This document shows, one piece after another, positions 44,730 through 53,808 of a stretch of DNA of 64,000 nt (its first letter is position 1; every line of letters begins with the position of its first letter). Below the pieces are notes generated by a model. The model had not been told where the DNA came from. It did no database searches and saw nothing but the letters and a program-made list of their open reading frames with translations. The position numbers were made by a program, and so were the translations under genes. This DNA is from Candidatus Poribacteria bacterium (GTDB taxonomy: Bacteria; Poribacteria; WGA-4E; WGA-3G), in assembly GCA_958295945.1 (NCBI GenBank), contig OY282386.1, forward strand, positions 1,553,371 through 1,617,370. The letters run 5' to 3'.

Positions 44730-47126
44730 ATGCGAAAATGTCTTAGAATGTTAATGGTGATTGTCCTTACACTCATCGGATTGTGGTTTCACACCACGAC
44801 ACAGGCTCAAGAAACACTCTTACGTTGGAAAAATGGTGATTCCCTCGCCGGTAAACTGATGGATGGAGAATCAGGGACAATCCGGTGGAAGTCTCCATAC
44901 TTCGCAGACGAACTGAATGTAGATATCACTGTATTAGATTCCATTGTTTTCTCTCAGCAACCCACACCAGTAACAGGAACTTTCCGTGTCGGAACTATAT
45001 CAGGAGACTTCTGGACAGCTGACATTATTGATTCAGATGAAGACACTTTCCTATTTTCCAATAATCGTCATGGGCAGTTCCGTGTCAATAGAGATATGAT
45101 CTACTCTCTTGAAAACCAAGAACATTCCAACCTTATTTTTGATGGTTCACAACTGGTATCATGGTTGCCAGCAGCCCAAAACGAAACCAAGAAACAAACC
45201 AGCACAAATTCCACCGGCTGGTATGCGGAACAGGGTGGAAAACCACGCACTGATAGAAGTAAAACGAATTTATATTATCCGATTAAATGGCCAAAACGTT
45301 ATGAAATTGACTTTGAAATTGCATCCACATCAAGCCCTCCAGGTTTTGTTTTCTCTCTCGGAAAAGACCTTTACCAAGCATTGCGAATTGAAACATGGGC
45401 AAAGGAACTTGTTGTCGTGCAAGGAACGTTATATGAACCTATATTACAAATAAAACCAGATCATCGCAGCTACCGTTTACGAATTGCTTATGACCAAGAC
45501 ACGCAAGTGCTAAAGGTATTTGATGAAAACGGAAATTTACTCTTGGAGTTAGATGAAGTGCATCAGACAACTGAGGTACCCGGTGCTTATGTTTACAACC
45601 GAGGACAAGACTTATCAGTGCAACGGTTAAGAATTTACCATCAACCTGAGAAATTTAATAACCAAAAAGTCTATTTCACTAAACCGAGAGTCCACATGAT
45701 GAATGGTGAAGTTTTTCACGGAAAGTTGTTTGTCAAAAATGATAACGCTTATATACTTGACACCAATGGAACACGATCTGACGCAGACATAAAACAGGTT
45801 GATCGAGTTGTTCTGCCAGGACGAAAGCTAAGAAAAACTGATCAAAACATGGCATTGACGTACATTGACGGATCAGTCATAAATGGGAAAGTTGAACAAT
45901 TGAATATGGACAGTGTTTTAATGCGAACAAATTTCGCAGAAGAATCAATAAATTGCTCACTTGAAGGTGTGTCCGAACTTCGTCTTGAGTCTACAAGTAA
46001 AATAAAACAACCCATTGATGCTTACGATAAGATGTTCTTTCCAACCGGAAGTCTCCGTGGACAAGTGATATTTAACACCAACGAAAAATCCAGTATCCAG
46101 TGGTTACCTATCGGTGCTTCGGAAGCTGTCAGAATAGCAAATAACCTATCGCCTCGGGTTGAACGAAATAATAAACATGTATCAAGACTCCACCAATTTG
46201 ATGTAAAGACATTCCCGCACTTAATGCATCTGAAGAACGGAGAAGTCATTCCTTGTCAAGTCATTTCCTACGATAATGTTCGTATAAATCTCGTTTCACC
46301 ATTTGTCAAAGCGACACACATCGATACAAAGCACATAAAAGGTATTGAATTCTCACGAGGAAAAACACATTCCAGAAAAGAAAACCGAAATCCTATCACC
46401 ATCACAGGTGGAAATAAACACCGTATCATTTTAGAAGATGGACGAATTTTGGAAGGTAAAATGCGTAGAACTAAAGTCGGAAATCTGGAAATTGAAGTAG
46501 ACACCGGAAAACCTAATGAACAAATGAAAATCGTGTTTTCTGGAGGAAACGTGATTGATAATGATGCGCTCGCGTTTAAACAAGCGGTTGAACTCATCTT
46601 TGACCCACTTGACATCAAGGATATGGAGTTAGATGTAAAATTAGAACGAGCACTCACCGTGCCACGCTTTAATCGTGAGAACCCGCCAAAACATATTCTT
46701 GTGGCGAAAAATGGTGATATGAGACGAGGGAATTTCATCAATTTTGATGGGAAAACAATTCAGTTTACTTCTAATTTAATGACACATGATATACCTATTG
46801 ACCGAGTCGCACGGATAGTTAATATCAGTGTTGACGACACTGAACAGTCAATAAACGATGAAGAACCGCAGGAACATCAACAACCAGAAACCACTCCGTC
46901 ATTAGTTCGCTTCGCTTTGATACACAACCCAATCATGATCTTTGAACCGATTGAAGTTAAAGATGAAAGATTGCTTGGACATTCACAAATATACGGTGAT
47001 GTGTCAATTCCAATCAAAAGTATCCAGTATCTACACTTTGGCGATAAGGCAAAGTCGTTCAAGTCTGTATTTGAAAAATGGGTTGCCCAATCAGCAGAAG
47101 AACCAGACTTTGGTGCTGATCGGTAA
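44730..47126 (+). CDS. Large exported repeat protein with ConA-like insert
   Basis: I use the ATG at 44730 (798 residues), 7 nt after AAGGAG (44717-44722); the upstream ATG at 44676 lacks a ribosome site. The signal peptide is MRKCLRMLMVIVLTLIGLWF, ending near TTQAQ. The body has about seven repeats of a short beta unit, with a [N/D]-G-[D/E]-x-x-x-G-[K/N] turn: WKNGDSLAGKLMDG, MNGEVFHGKLFVKND, YIDGSVINGKVEQLN, LKNGEVIPCQVISYD, LEDGRILEGKMRRTK and AKNGDMRRGNFINFD, each followed by a strand pair. A ConA-like segment lies at about 170-310 (YEIDFEIASTSSPPGFVFSL). I do not know the family name. It closes the block. Confidence 0.7.
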   Translation: MRKCLRMLMVIVLTLIGLWFHTTTQAQETLLRWKNGDSLAGKLMDGESGTIRWKSPYFADELNVDITVLDSIVFSQQPTPVTGTFRVGTISGDFWTADIIDSDEDTFLFSNNRHGQFRVNRDMIYSLENQEHSNLIFDGSQLVSWLPAAQNETKKQTSTNSTGWYAEQGGKPRTDRSKTNLYYPIKWPKRYEIDFEIASTSSPPGFVFSLGKDLYQALRIETWAKELVVVQGTLYEPILQIKPDHRSYRLRIAYDQDTQVLKVFDENGNLLLELDEVHQTTEVPGAYVYNRGQDLSVQRLRIYHQPEKFNNQKVYFTKPRVHMMNGEVFHGKLFVKNDNAYILDTNGTRSDADIKQVDRVVLPGRKLRKTDQNMALTYIDGSVINGKVEQLNMDSVLMRTNFAEESINCSLEGVSELRLESTSKIKQPIDAYDKMFFPTGSLRGQVIFNTNEKSSIQWLPIGASEAVRIANNLSPRVERNNKHVSRLHQFDVKTFPHLMHLKNGEVIPCQVISYDNVRINLVSPFVKATHIDTKHIKGIEFSRGKTHSRKENRNPITITGGNKHRIILEDGRILEGKMRRTKVGNLEIEVDTGKPNEQMKIVFSGGNVIDNDALAFKQAVELIFDPLDIKDMELDVKLERALTVPRFNRENPPKHILVAKNGDMRRGNFINFDGKTIQFTSNLMTHDIPIDRVARIVNISVDDTEQSINDEEPQEHQQPETTPSLVRFALIHNPIMIFEPIEVKDERLLGHSQIYGDVSIPIKSIQYLHFGDKAKSFKSVFEKWVAQSAEEPDFGADR

Positions 47127-47220
47127 ATATAATCAACATTACATTGGTAACTACCACAATTCATCAGACCTTCTAATCCATCGGGATATTCAGCATAATA
47201 AATTATCCATTTCATTCGGT

Positions 47221-47755
47221 GTCAAAACCCCGTTGCTTTAGCACGGGGATGTCCACACCGCCTTTGTTGTGTCAAGAAATAAACTTGACTTTTTGTCTAA
47301 AATGTGGTATACTCTTAGTATCATTCGGATAGGAAAGCAATCACCTACGCTCTGTAGGTGTCCTATCCACTCAATTGCTTGAGTTGGAATGATGAATGAT
47401 AAAATCATTCAATACCACATTCGGTTGTATACGCTGCAAGTTACGATCCTTGCCAGTCGTTTGTGATGAGTTCTGCATTCGCTATATAGGATTGTGTAGG
47501 TGTTCCCTCCACAACTGCGAAATAAACAGAACGCAAAACTAAAGTATCTGGGTCGCTCAGTGGGGATACCTCATAAGGACCCTGTTAGTCGTGTCTTGGC
47601 GGGCACCCACACAGTTGCTGTGCAGGTCAACTTGACTTAAAATCAAGTGAGTATGCTATAAGCATATAAAAGATGCCCACACTTTCAAAAAACGGAGGGT
47701 GTCCGTGAGAAAGTGACCTAAAGGAAACCCCATCCTTTAGGTTGGGGAGCCGTCA
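47221..47755. mobile_element. tnpB-deleted IS200/IS605-type remnant
   Basis: The left end has a hairpin with a bulged T, CCCCGTTGCTTTAGCACGGGG-like (47228-47248), typical of IS200/IS605 subterminal structures. A promoter follows at 47285. Near the right end, one frame (about 47510-47640) reads NKQNAKLKYLGRSVGIP and a tail ending VAVQVNLT, which resembles the C-terminal tail of a TnpB protein; the rest of tnpB is gone. The right end (47717-47747) has two overlapping hairpins (CCTAAAGG/CCTTTAGG and CCCCA/TGGGG, loop TTTA) before GAGCCGTCA. In intact elements this 3' part encodes the omega guide RNA. Internal deletion has made the copy non-autonomous. Confidence 0.6.
47285..47313 (+). promoter_or_regulatory. 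Strong sigma-70-type promoter in the IS remnant
   Basis: TTGACT (47285-47290), a 17-bp spacer, and TATACT (47308-47313) give five of six matches in each hexamer. It points into the IS200/IS605-type remnant. Any transcript would cover the tnpB tail and right-end hairpins. Confidence 0.6.
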
Positions 47756-47821
47756 TCCCACTACAAACGATTTGCTTACTATGGTGAAGTATAAAAATAT
47801 ATCTACACTTTCTATCTACAG

Positions 47822-47847
47822 TAGGCGAGGTTTCCTAACCTCGCCTA
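47822..47847. repeat. Palindrome with GGTTTCCTAACC core (copy 3)
   Basis: A perfect 11-bp stem TAGGCGAGGTT / AACCTCGCCTA surrounds the loop TCCT. Compared with copy 1 (12107-12136) the stem differs on both sides in step, while the core GGTTTCCTAACC is kept in the opposite orientation. A broken copy lies at 51501-51520. Confidence 0.75.
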
Positions 47848-48227
47848 AGGAATGTGTAGAAGGACTTCAATAATTTACCATAAATTGACACCTACCATAC
47901 GGTCCTAATCACACATAAAACAAAAAAAGATAAATCCAGCTAATTGTTGTATAAGTAGAAAGTTGATAACCACTTAAGTTATAGCAATGCCCGACAATTC
48001 ACATTCAGACATATTATTAATATAACATTATTATTAATCCTACACTCCGCACGGGTGTGTAAAGTTTTTGTCACTTTATGCTTCAATTGTAGATCATGCT
48101 TCTTTGAACCAGGAAAATTTGTCGGAGTTGAAAATCCTAATTCAGACAAGAAAATTACAATTTAATCGAGAAATCAAGGAATTTTCTATGAATTCACAAA
48201 AAACTATGAATATTATTACATTTTTAC

Positions 48228-48256
48228 TTGACAATTACTTGTGTATGGTATATACT
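48228..48256 (+). promoter_or_regulatory. Strong sigma-70-type promoter, no gene downstream
   Basis: TTGACA (48228-48233), 17 bp, then TATACT (48251-48256). The hexamers score six and five of six. No convincing gene follows within 500 bp; the RNA would cover about 48263 onwards, including the short FPEEATTREHN frame. The layout is nearly the same as the promoter at 47285. Confidence 0.6.
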
Positions 48257-49124
48257 TAACACGTGTTTAGAATGCAAGCCCAAATCGGCTACGCAAGTTT
48301 AGAAACTCTTAGAGGTGGTGTAGTTCCCTGAAGAAGCGACAACACGGGAACACAATTTTACAACCACAACCGTCGCTCAAAAACTTGACGAAAAGTCGTG
48401 GGTAGTCTCTTCGGAGCGCGAAACCAACGGAGACAGAAAGATAATACTATTTCTAATAGAGTACATCTCTTTTTAGTAGCACAAACTGCAGTAATGAGGC
48501 AGAAATAAATAGAATGGTATCACACGAAAAACATCGCGTAAATTCTCACGAAGTCGCGGGAGGTACACCGTTGACTGATGACAGCAACGGAACCTAATCC
48601 AATGTCAATAATACGCTCTCAAAATAATAATCAGTCCATCATAACCTGATTAACATTTTGATCCTGTATTGTAATTTCTTTTGAATTGGGGTTTAAAATA
48701 CAATTACAATAGGTTCACTGAGAACATTTTGACATACCTGTAGGAATATGTCATCTAAAATCTCATAGAGTCATGGATGTTTCTGAGAAGCCGCAGCATC
48801 TCAGCGATTGGGAAGAACCATGCCTTTGTTGCGAAACCACCAGTGTGTAAAGCTGGAACTTGTAAAGCCGATTTTGGGTTTTGCATTCCACGTTTTCTAT
48901 ATTTTTTGCTGCCCATCTACTTGTTGGAGTGGTTTCTAACCACGATTAACTTGTTGAATAAGGAAGAGAATTATGAAAATAAAACAACGGACACAAGGAA
49001 TAATGATCATCCTACAAGCAATCTTTTCAGGACATAGAGAAAGTACAGAAGACGTACAATTTAAAAAATTTCTGTTTTTTAATAGACACCGGACGAACCC
49101 TTATGTCCACTGCTCTTACAGCGA

Positions 49125-49172
49125 CGTACAAAGACGTACAGGTTGTACGTGAATTTGTACGTCAATTGTACG
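49125..49172. promoter_or_regulatory. Array of five helically spaced GTAC half-sites
   Basis: CGTACA occurs at 49125 and 49135, and TGTACG at 49144, 49156 and 49167, so the GTAC cores are 10, 9, 12 and 11 bp apart. Sites spaced about one helical turn lie on the same DNA face, as expected for cooperative protein binding. The order (two in one orientation, three in the other) forms a loose palindrome. The protein is unknown. Confidence 0.45.
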
Positions 49173-49517
49173 GTTTTGACAAAGGAAAAATCTCGGATTT
49201 CATTGACAAGACACGCGTTCAATGTGAATGTCTTATGTACATTCATCAAGCGCAATTCATTGCACCTCGGACATTCAGCTCACATTGTTGGAGTGGTTTT
49301 CAACCACGATTACATAGTTGGAGGGGTTTCAACCCGAAGAATACCCTAAGCGCATTCGGCTTTGAATTGGATTGATTGGATTTCAAGCTTCCATTCAACA
49401 TGAAAATGAAATGGTTCATGCCAAAAACTTTACACACCCAACCACAAAGACTCATTTGCATACCACCAAAATATAAGATATACTTAAATAAAATATTCAT
49501 ATTAATAGGATAATAAA

Positions 49518-50696
49518 GTGCGACTCATATTTTATACAGGCAAAGGTGGAGTCGGAAAAACGACTATCTCCGCAGCAACAGGAATGAAACTCGCTTCACT
49601 CGGATATAAAACCATCGTCATATCACTTGACGTGGCACATTCACTACGCGATTCCTTTGATAGAGAAGACATACTCATCGCACAAGCAGACGAAAAACAG
49701 ATACAGGTCAATGAAAACCTATGGATTCAGGAGATAAACGTTCAAGAAGCGATTGTTGAATACTGGGATGAAGTCTACAACTACATACGTTCTTTGCTGA
49801 ACCGTTCTGGACTCGAAAGTCTGGTGGCGGAGGAAATCGCCGTATTTCCGGGAATGGAAGAAATCTGTGCACTGCTCTACATCAATCAGTACGTACGTGA
49901 AAACACTTATGATGTAATTATCCTTGATTGTGCACCGACAGGTGAATCTCTTAGATTTGTTAGCATTCCAACTACACTTGAATGGTATATGAATCGCATC
50001 TTCAAATTAGAACGCAACATGGCAAAAATCGCCGGTCCCATAATAGAAACCATCAGTTCTGTTCCAATACCAAAGGATGCATACTTCCAAAATATCAAAC
50101 AACTCTTTGATAAACTTGAAGGAATTGATACAGTCCTGACTGATCCTAATATAACCACTGTACGTCTCGTCACAAACCCAGAAAAAATAGTAATCAAAGA
50201 GACACAACGCGCCTTCATGTACTTTTGCCTGTATGGATTATGTATTGACGCTGTCATTATCAATCGTATCTTCCCTGAAGGTGTTGAGGAAAAGTTTTTT
50301 GAAATCTGGAAACAGACACAACAAAAGTATATAGAGGAAGCAGAAAACTATTTTTCGGGTGTGCCAATTTGGAAAGTGAATCTCTTTGACGATCAGATTA
50401 TTGGTGAAACAGGACTTGATAAGTTAGGCAATCTCCTCTACTCCGATATAGATCCCGCCGATAGATTTTCAGATCAGAAACCTTATCAGTTTATGAAAAT
50501 TAATGATAATTACCAACTGAGCATGCAGCTTCCATTTCTAACAAAACAAGAGGTAGACCTAACTAAACATGGAGATGAGTTGATCATTACAATTGGCGGT
50601 TTTAAACGACATGTCGCACTACCACGAAGTTTATCAAGTGCAAAAGCAACCGGAGCAAAACTTACTGGTAACCAACTTGTCATCACTTTCCAATAA
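49518..50696 (+). CDS. ArsA/Get3-family ATPase with HSP20-like tail
   Basis: The product has 392 residues. FYTGKGGVGKTTISAATGMK gives the deviant Walker A of the SIMIBI class (GKGGVGKT at about 8-15), VISLDVAHSLRDSF is the switch I region, and VIILDCAPTGESLRF is switch II. From about residue 320 (QLPFLTKQEVDLTKHGDELI) a small HSP20-like beta domain follows, common in bacterial ArsA-like proteins. Despite the name, such genes away from ars operons more likely act in membrane-protein targeting or assembly. No arsenic genes are nearby. A membrane protein gene starts 45 bp downstream. Confidence 0.9.
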   Translation: MRLIFYTGKGGVGKTTISAATGMKLASLGYKTIVISLDVAHSLRDSFDREDILIAQADEKQIQVNENLWIQEINVQEAIVEYWDEVYNYIRSLLNRSGLESLVAEEIAVFPGMEEICALLYINQYVRENTYDVIILDCAPTGESLRFVSIPTTLEWYMNRIFKLERNMAKIAGPIIETISSVPIPKDAYFQNIKQLFDKLEGIDTVLTDPNITTVRLVTNPEKIVIKETQRAFMYFCLYGLCIDAVIINRIFPEGVEEKFFEIWKQTQQKYIEEAENYFSGVPIWKVNLFDDQIIGETGLDKLGNLLYSDIDPADRFSDQKPYQFMKINDNYQLSMQLPFLTKQEVDLTKHGDELIITIGGFKRHVALPRSLSSAKATGAKLTGNQLVITFQ

Positions 50697-50741
50697 ACTT
50701 TTCTTAAAGTAACACGTCTCAATTTCCGCAATAACAAACTA

Positions 50742-51431
50742 ATGAGTCTCAAAACAGATAAAGCCGTATTCACTGTAGCCTTAACCACAATATTAACGTT
50801 CTTATTAGTGTTGTTATTACCAATTAGGTCAGTAGGAATTCGCACTATCTGGTTGCTATATCCGAATCTGCTGCTTGCAATCGGTTGGTTCGGTTATCTT
50901 ATCTACAGACATCCAGAACTTGATGAAGGAATTCTATGGAATAGCGTCCTATTCGGACTTTCAGCAACTGCAACATACTTGCCGATGGACTGGTTATTTT
51001 CAAAAAAAGTCCGATTTATCATTTATCGCAGCTCAGATTTTTTGGGAAACGTTACGACACCGATTGGTTTAATACTGACATGGGTCATTCTGGCAACGTT
51101 AACCGTTTACTGCTACCAAAGACTTCAAATGTCTGGGTTGCATCATTTTATTGCTGCAGGGATAACAGGGATTATAACATCAATCGGGAGCGTTGGGATG
51201 TATGGATTTGGAAAAGAATTATGGATATGGAACGAACTACGAGTTGAAAATATACCACAAATCGCATCAGTCCCTATCTTTATGCCAATTACATTTTTAC
51301 TTACCTTCACCTTATTCCCTTACTACTTTTATCGGAAACAACATCATCTAATCGCAGGGATAAGGTGTGGTCTTTTCATGGGAATAGTGATGTTTTTGAG
51401 TTTTCTTGTCTTGTGGAAATTCCAAATATAA
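50742..51431 (+). CDS. Polytopic membrane protein of unknown function
   Basis: The product has 229 residues and about seven hydrophobic helices, including TVALTTILTFLLVLLLPIRS, IWLLYPNLLLAIGWFGYLIY, TTPIGLILTWVILATLTVYC, FIAAGITGIITSIGSVGMYG, IFMPITFLLTFTLFPYYFY and CGLFMGIVMFLSFLVLW. No family is recognised. It follows the ArsA/Get3-like gene and could be a client or partner, but this is only positional. The gap 51432-51647 holds a broken GGTTTCCTAA repeat and little else. Confidence 0.6.
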   Translation: MSLKTDKAVFTVALTTILTFLLVLLLPIRSVGIRTIWLLYPNLLLAIGWFGYLIYRHPELDEGILWNSVLFGLSATATYLPMDWLFSKKVRFIIYRSSDFLGNVTTPIGLILTWVILATLTVYCYQRLQMSGLHHFIAAGITGIITSIGSVGMYGFGKELWIWNELRVENIPQIASVPIFMPITFLLTFTLFPYYFYRKQHHLIAGIRCGLFMGIVMFLSFLVLWKFQI

Positions 51432-51647
51432 TTTGGACACTGCTGTACCACAAACTATATGAGGATTATTAATTCAGTAAATATATTTTACCCAGCACAG
51501 GTAGGTGCGGTTTCCTAATAACCAATTCAGAATACCAAAAGCATTTTCTGACATAGGATCAATTTAGCGAAATATCAAAATTACTTTTTACACCACATTT
51601 AGTTTGTGGAATTACTTAGGAGAACCTCGTAGTTAGGAAAAAAATAT

Positions 51648-52205
51648 ATGCCAGACTTACTTGAAAAGAAAAGAATGCGTTCAACCACAATATTAGCTGT
51701 CCGTAGAAATGGACAAACTGCTATCGGAGGAGATGGACAAGTCACTTTAGGGGATACAGCCATCAAACACAGCGCACGGAAAATACGGAAGATATATCAG
51801 GATAGTGTACTTATTGGATTCGCAGGTTCTACTTCGGACGCGCTTACCCTCTATGAAAACTTGGAGAAAAAACTGGAACAATACCGTGGCAACCTTCAAA
51901 AAGCTGCCGTAGAACTCGCAAGAGATTGGCGGAGTGACCGCATCCTTAGACGCGCAGACGCTTTGATGATTGCCGTCGATGCCAAAGACGGTTATCTAAT
52001 CTCAGGCAATGGCGATCTCATCATACCTGACGATAATGTACTCGCTATCGGTTCCGGCGGTTCTGTCGCACTTGCAGCTTCCAGAGCTTTGCTAAAATAC
52101 ACAAAGTTAGATGCCTCCGAGGTCGTCGCTGAGGCATTACGGATTACCAGTGAAATCTGTATTTATACAAACGCACAGGTTGAAATAGAATCAATTGAAA
52201 CTTGA
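51648..52205 (+). CDS. hslV: ATP-dependent protease subunit HslV
   Basis: HslV is the proteolytic dodecamer of the HslUV protease, cytosolic and related to proteasome beta subunits. The product has 185 residues. RSTTILAVRRNGQTAIGGDG carries the catalytic Thr; the mature protein should begin at the first Thr of TTILAV, so the first 12 residues (MPDLLEKKRMRS) are a propeptide that must be removed. VTLGDTAIKHSARKIRKIYQ, VLIGFAGSTSDALTLYENLE and DALMIAVDAKDGYLISGNGD are standard. It is followed by hslU 81 bp downstream in the usual order. Confidence 0.96.
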   Translation: MPDLLEKKRMRSTTILAVRRNGQTAIGGDGQVTLGDTAIKHSARKIRKIYQDSVLIGFAGSTSDALTLYENLEKKLEQYRGNLQKAAVELARDWRSDRILRRADALMIAVDAKDGYLISGNGDLIIPDDNVLAIGSGGSVALAASRALLKYTKLDASEVVAEALRITSEICIYTNAQVEIESIET

Positions 52206-52286
52206 AAATAGAAGAGAATGTATAAAATACATGGACTTTTGACTATGACACAAATGCGTGTGTCTAATGTCTTTTAGGAGGTCACT

Positions 52287-53774
52287 TTGGAGAAAAAAAC
52301 TGTTGAAAACAAATCTTTAGCAGATTCGCTAACCCCACGCCAGATCGTTGAAGAACTTGATAAATATATCATCGGTCAATTTGAGGCAAAAAGAAGTGTC
52401 GCCATTGCCCTACGCAACCGAGCACGTAGACAGATGCTTGCTGATGATATGCAAGATGAAGTTGCTCCCAAAAATATCATCATGATCGGTTCTACGGGTG
52501 TCGGCAAAACAGAAATCGCACGGAGACTTGCACGCCTCGTAGATGCACCATTCATCAAGGTTGAAGCATCAAAATATACAGAAATCGGCTATGTCGGTCG
52601 TGATGTTGAATCAATGATCCGTGACCTAACAGAGATTTCAGTCAGCCGTGTGAAAGCGGAACAAACCGTCGTCGTTGAAGAAAAAGCTCTAGAATCAACC
52701 GAAGAACGGCTGTTAGACTGCTTATTCCCGATGCCACGTGCCCTAAAGAATCAACCAACTGATAATACAGATGATTTTGATATAGACGAAGACATTGATT
52801 TAGATATAGATGAAGATGAAGACATTGAATTGCCGTTTGATATAGAAGTGAATGTAAAGCAAAATGAGGCTTTAGAAGAACAACGAGAACGACACAAAAA
52901 AACACGCGAAAAGTTACGTAAACGACTAAAGGATGGGGAATTTGAAGATAATGAAGTTGAAATCAATATGAAATCCCGAAGCATGCCATTCGTTGAGATT
53001 TTTTCACCGGGTGGGATTGAAGAAATGGACATCAACTTCAAAGATATGTTCAGCAATATCCTGCCGAATCAAACGAAGAAACGGCGTGTGAAGGTTTCCG
53101 AAGCAAGGCAAATCCTGATGCAAGAGGAAGCGGAAAAACTAATTGACATGGATGCTGTCATCAGTGATGCGATTGAACGCGTTGAAAATACCGGTATCGT
53201 CTTCTTGGATGAAATAGACAAAATCGCTGGACGAGAATCTCGGCAGGGACCCGATGTATCGCGTGAAGGGGTACAACGAGATATCCTTCCCATTATTGAG
53301 GGGAGTACCATAGCAACAAAGTACGGTTCGGTGCGCACACATCACGTCCTATTCATCGCTGCGGGTGCTTTTCACGTCTCTAATCCATCAGACCTAATCC
53401 CTGAACTTCAAGGGAGATTTCCTATTCGTGTTGAACTGAAAAGCCTGAATAAAAGCGACTTCAAGTCTATCTTAACTGAACCGAAAAACGCTTTAGTCAA
53501 GCAGTATACCGCACTACTAAAAACAGAAGGGATTAAGGCAAAAATTACAGATGATGCAATTGACGAAATCGCATCTCTCGCCTTTCAGGTAAACGAATCT
53601 GTGGAAGACATCGGTGCCAGACGACTACACACTATCATGGAAAAGTTGTTTGAAAATCTGTTCTTTGATGCCCCAGATCTTGAGAAGAAGAGCGTTACTG
53701 TTGACGCAGATTATGTCCTTGGTGAATTGGCGGAAATCGTCAAAGATCAAGACCTAAGCAGGTATATCCTTTAG
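52287..53774 (+). CDS. hslU: HslU ATPase subunit of the HslUV protease
   Basis: HslU is the AAA+ unfoldase that feeds HslV. The product has 495 residues. The start is a TTG at 52287, 5 nt after AGGAGG (52276-52281). [20 protein letters not shown] is the N-terminal signature, GSTGVGKT (68-75) is Walker [13 protein letters not shown] is Walker B, and [20 protein letters not shown] is the sensor-2 region. The I-domain contains an unusually acidic run (about 154-174, [20 protein letters not shown]). The C-terminus LSRYIL matches the HslV-activating tail. The TTG may keep its level below that of hslV. Confidence 0.96.
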   Translation: MEKKTVENKSLADSLTPRQIVEELDKYIIGQFEAKRSVAIALRNRARRQMLADDMQDEVAPKNIIMIGSTGVGKTEIARRLARLVDAPFIKVEASKYTEIGYVGRDVESMIRDLTEISVSRVKAEQTVVVEEKALESTEERLLDCLFPMPRALKNQPTDNTDDFDIDEDIDLDIDEDEDIELPFDIEVNVKQNEALEEQRERHKKTREKLRKRLKDGEFEDNEVEINMKSRSMPFVEIFSPGGIEEMDINFKDMFSNILPNQTKKRRVKVSEARQILMQEEAEKLIDMDAVISDAIERVENTGIVFLDEIDKIAGRESRQGPDVSREGVQRDILPIIEGSTIATKYGSVRTHHVLFIAAGAFHVSNPSDLIPELQGRFPIRVELKSLNKSDFKSILTEPKNALVKQYTALLKTEGIKAKITDDAIDEIASLAFQVNESVEDIGARRLHTIMEKLFENLFFDAPDLEKKSVTVDADYVLGELAEIVKDQDLSRYIL

Positions 53775-53808
53775 GTTAAACTGGCAGGAGGCAAACACAC
53801 TTTTTAAC

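Larger units (their letters stand above)
48053..49439. mobile_element. 1.39-kb inverted-repeat-bounded element without transposase
   Basis: The ends are GGGTGTGTAAAGTTTTTGTCA-type (48053-48073) and its inverse at 49419-49439, with 20 of 21 bases matching. The size (1387 bp) and ends resemble IS256-type elements, but no transposase is visible: the longest frames are under 95 codons and unlike any transposase I know. Inside are a strong promoter (48228), a 51-codon frame (48324-48479) reading FPEEATTREHN, two copies of GTTGGAGTGGTTTxxAACCACGATTA (48921 and 49287), and a phased GTAC array (49125). This looks like a dead or hitchhiking composite element. Confidence 0.55.

Noticed and set aside
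48777-49037. An 86-codon frame with several Cys residues
   Set aside because: No ribosome site, and the sequence contains a dispersed GTTGGAGTGG repeat; the Cys-rich look is not a zinc-finger pattern I can support.
47126-49517. Possible tRNA or rRNA genes in the large gene-poor gap
   Set aside because: I found no T-loop (GGTTCGAATCC-like) or conserved rRNA motifs; the hairpins are better explained by IS ends.
49518-50696. Arsenic resistance operon
   Set aside because: The ATPase is ArsA/Get3-like, but there is no arsB, arsR, arsC or arsD nearby, so a targeting or assembly role is more likely.
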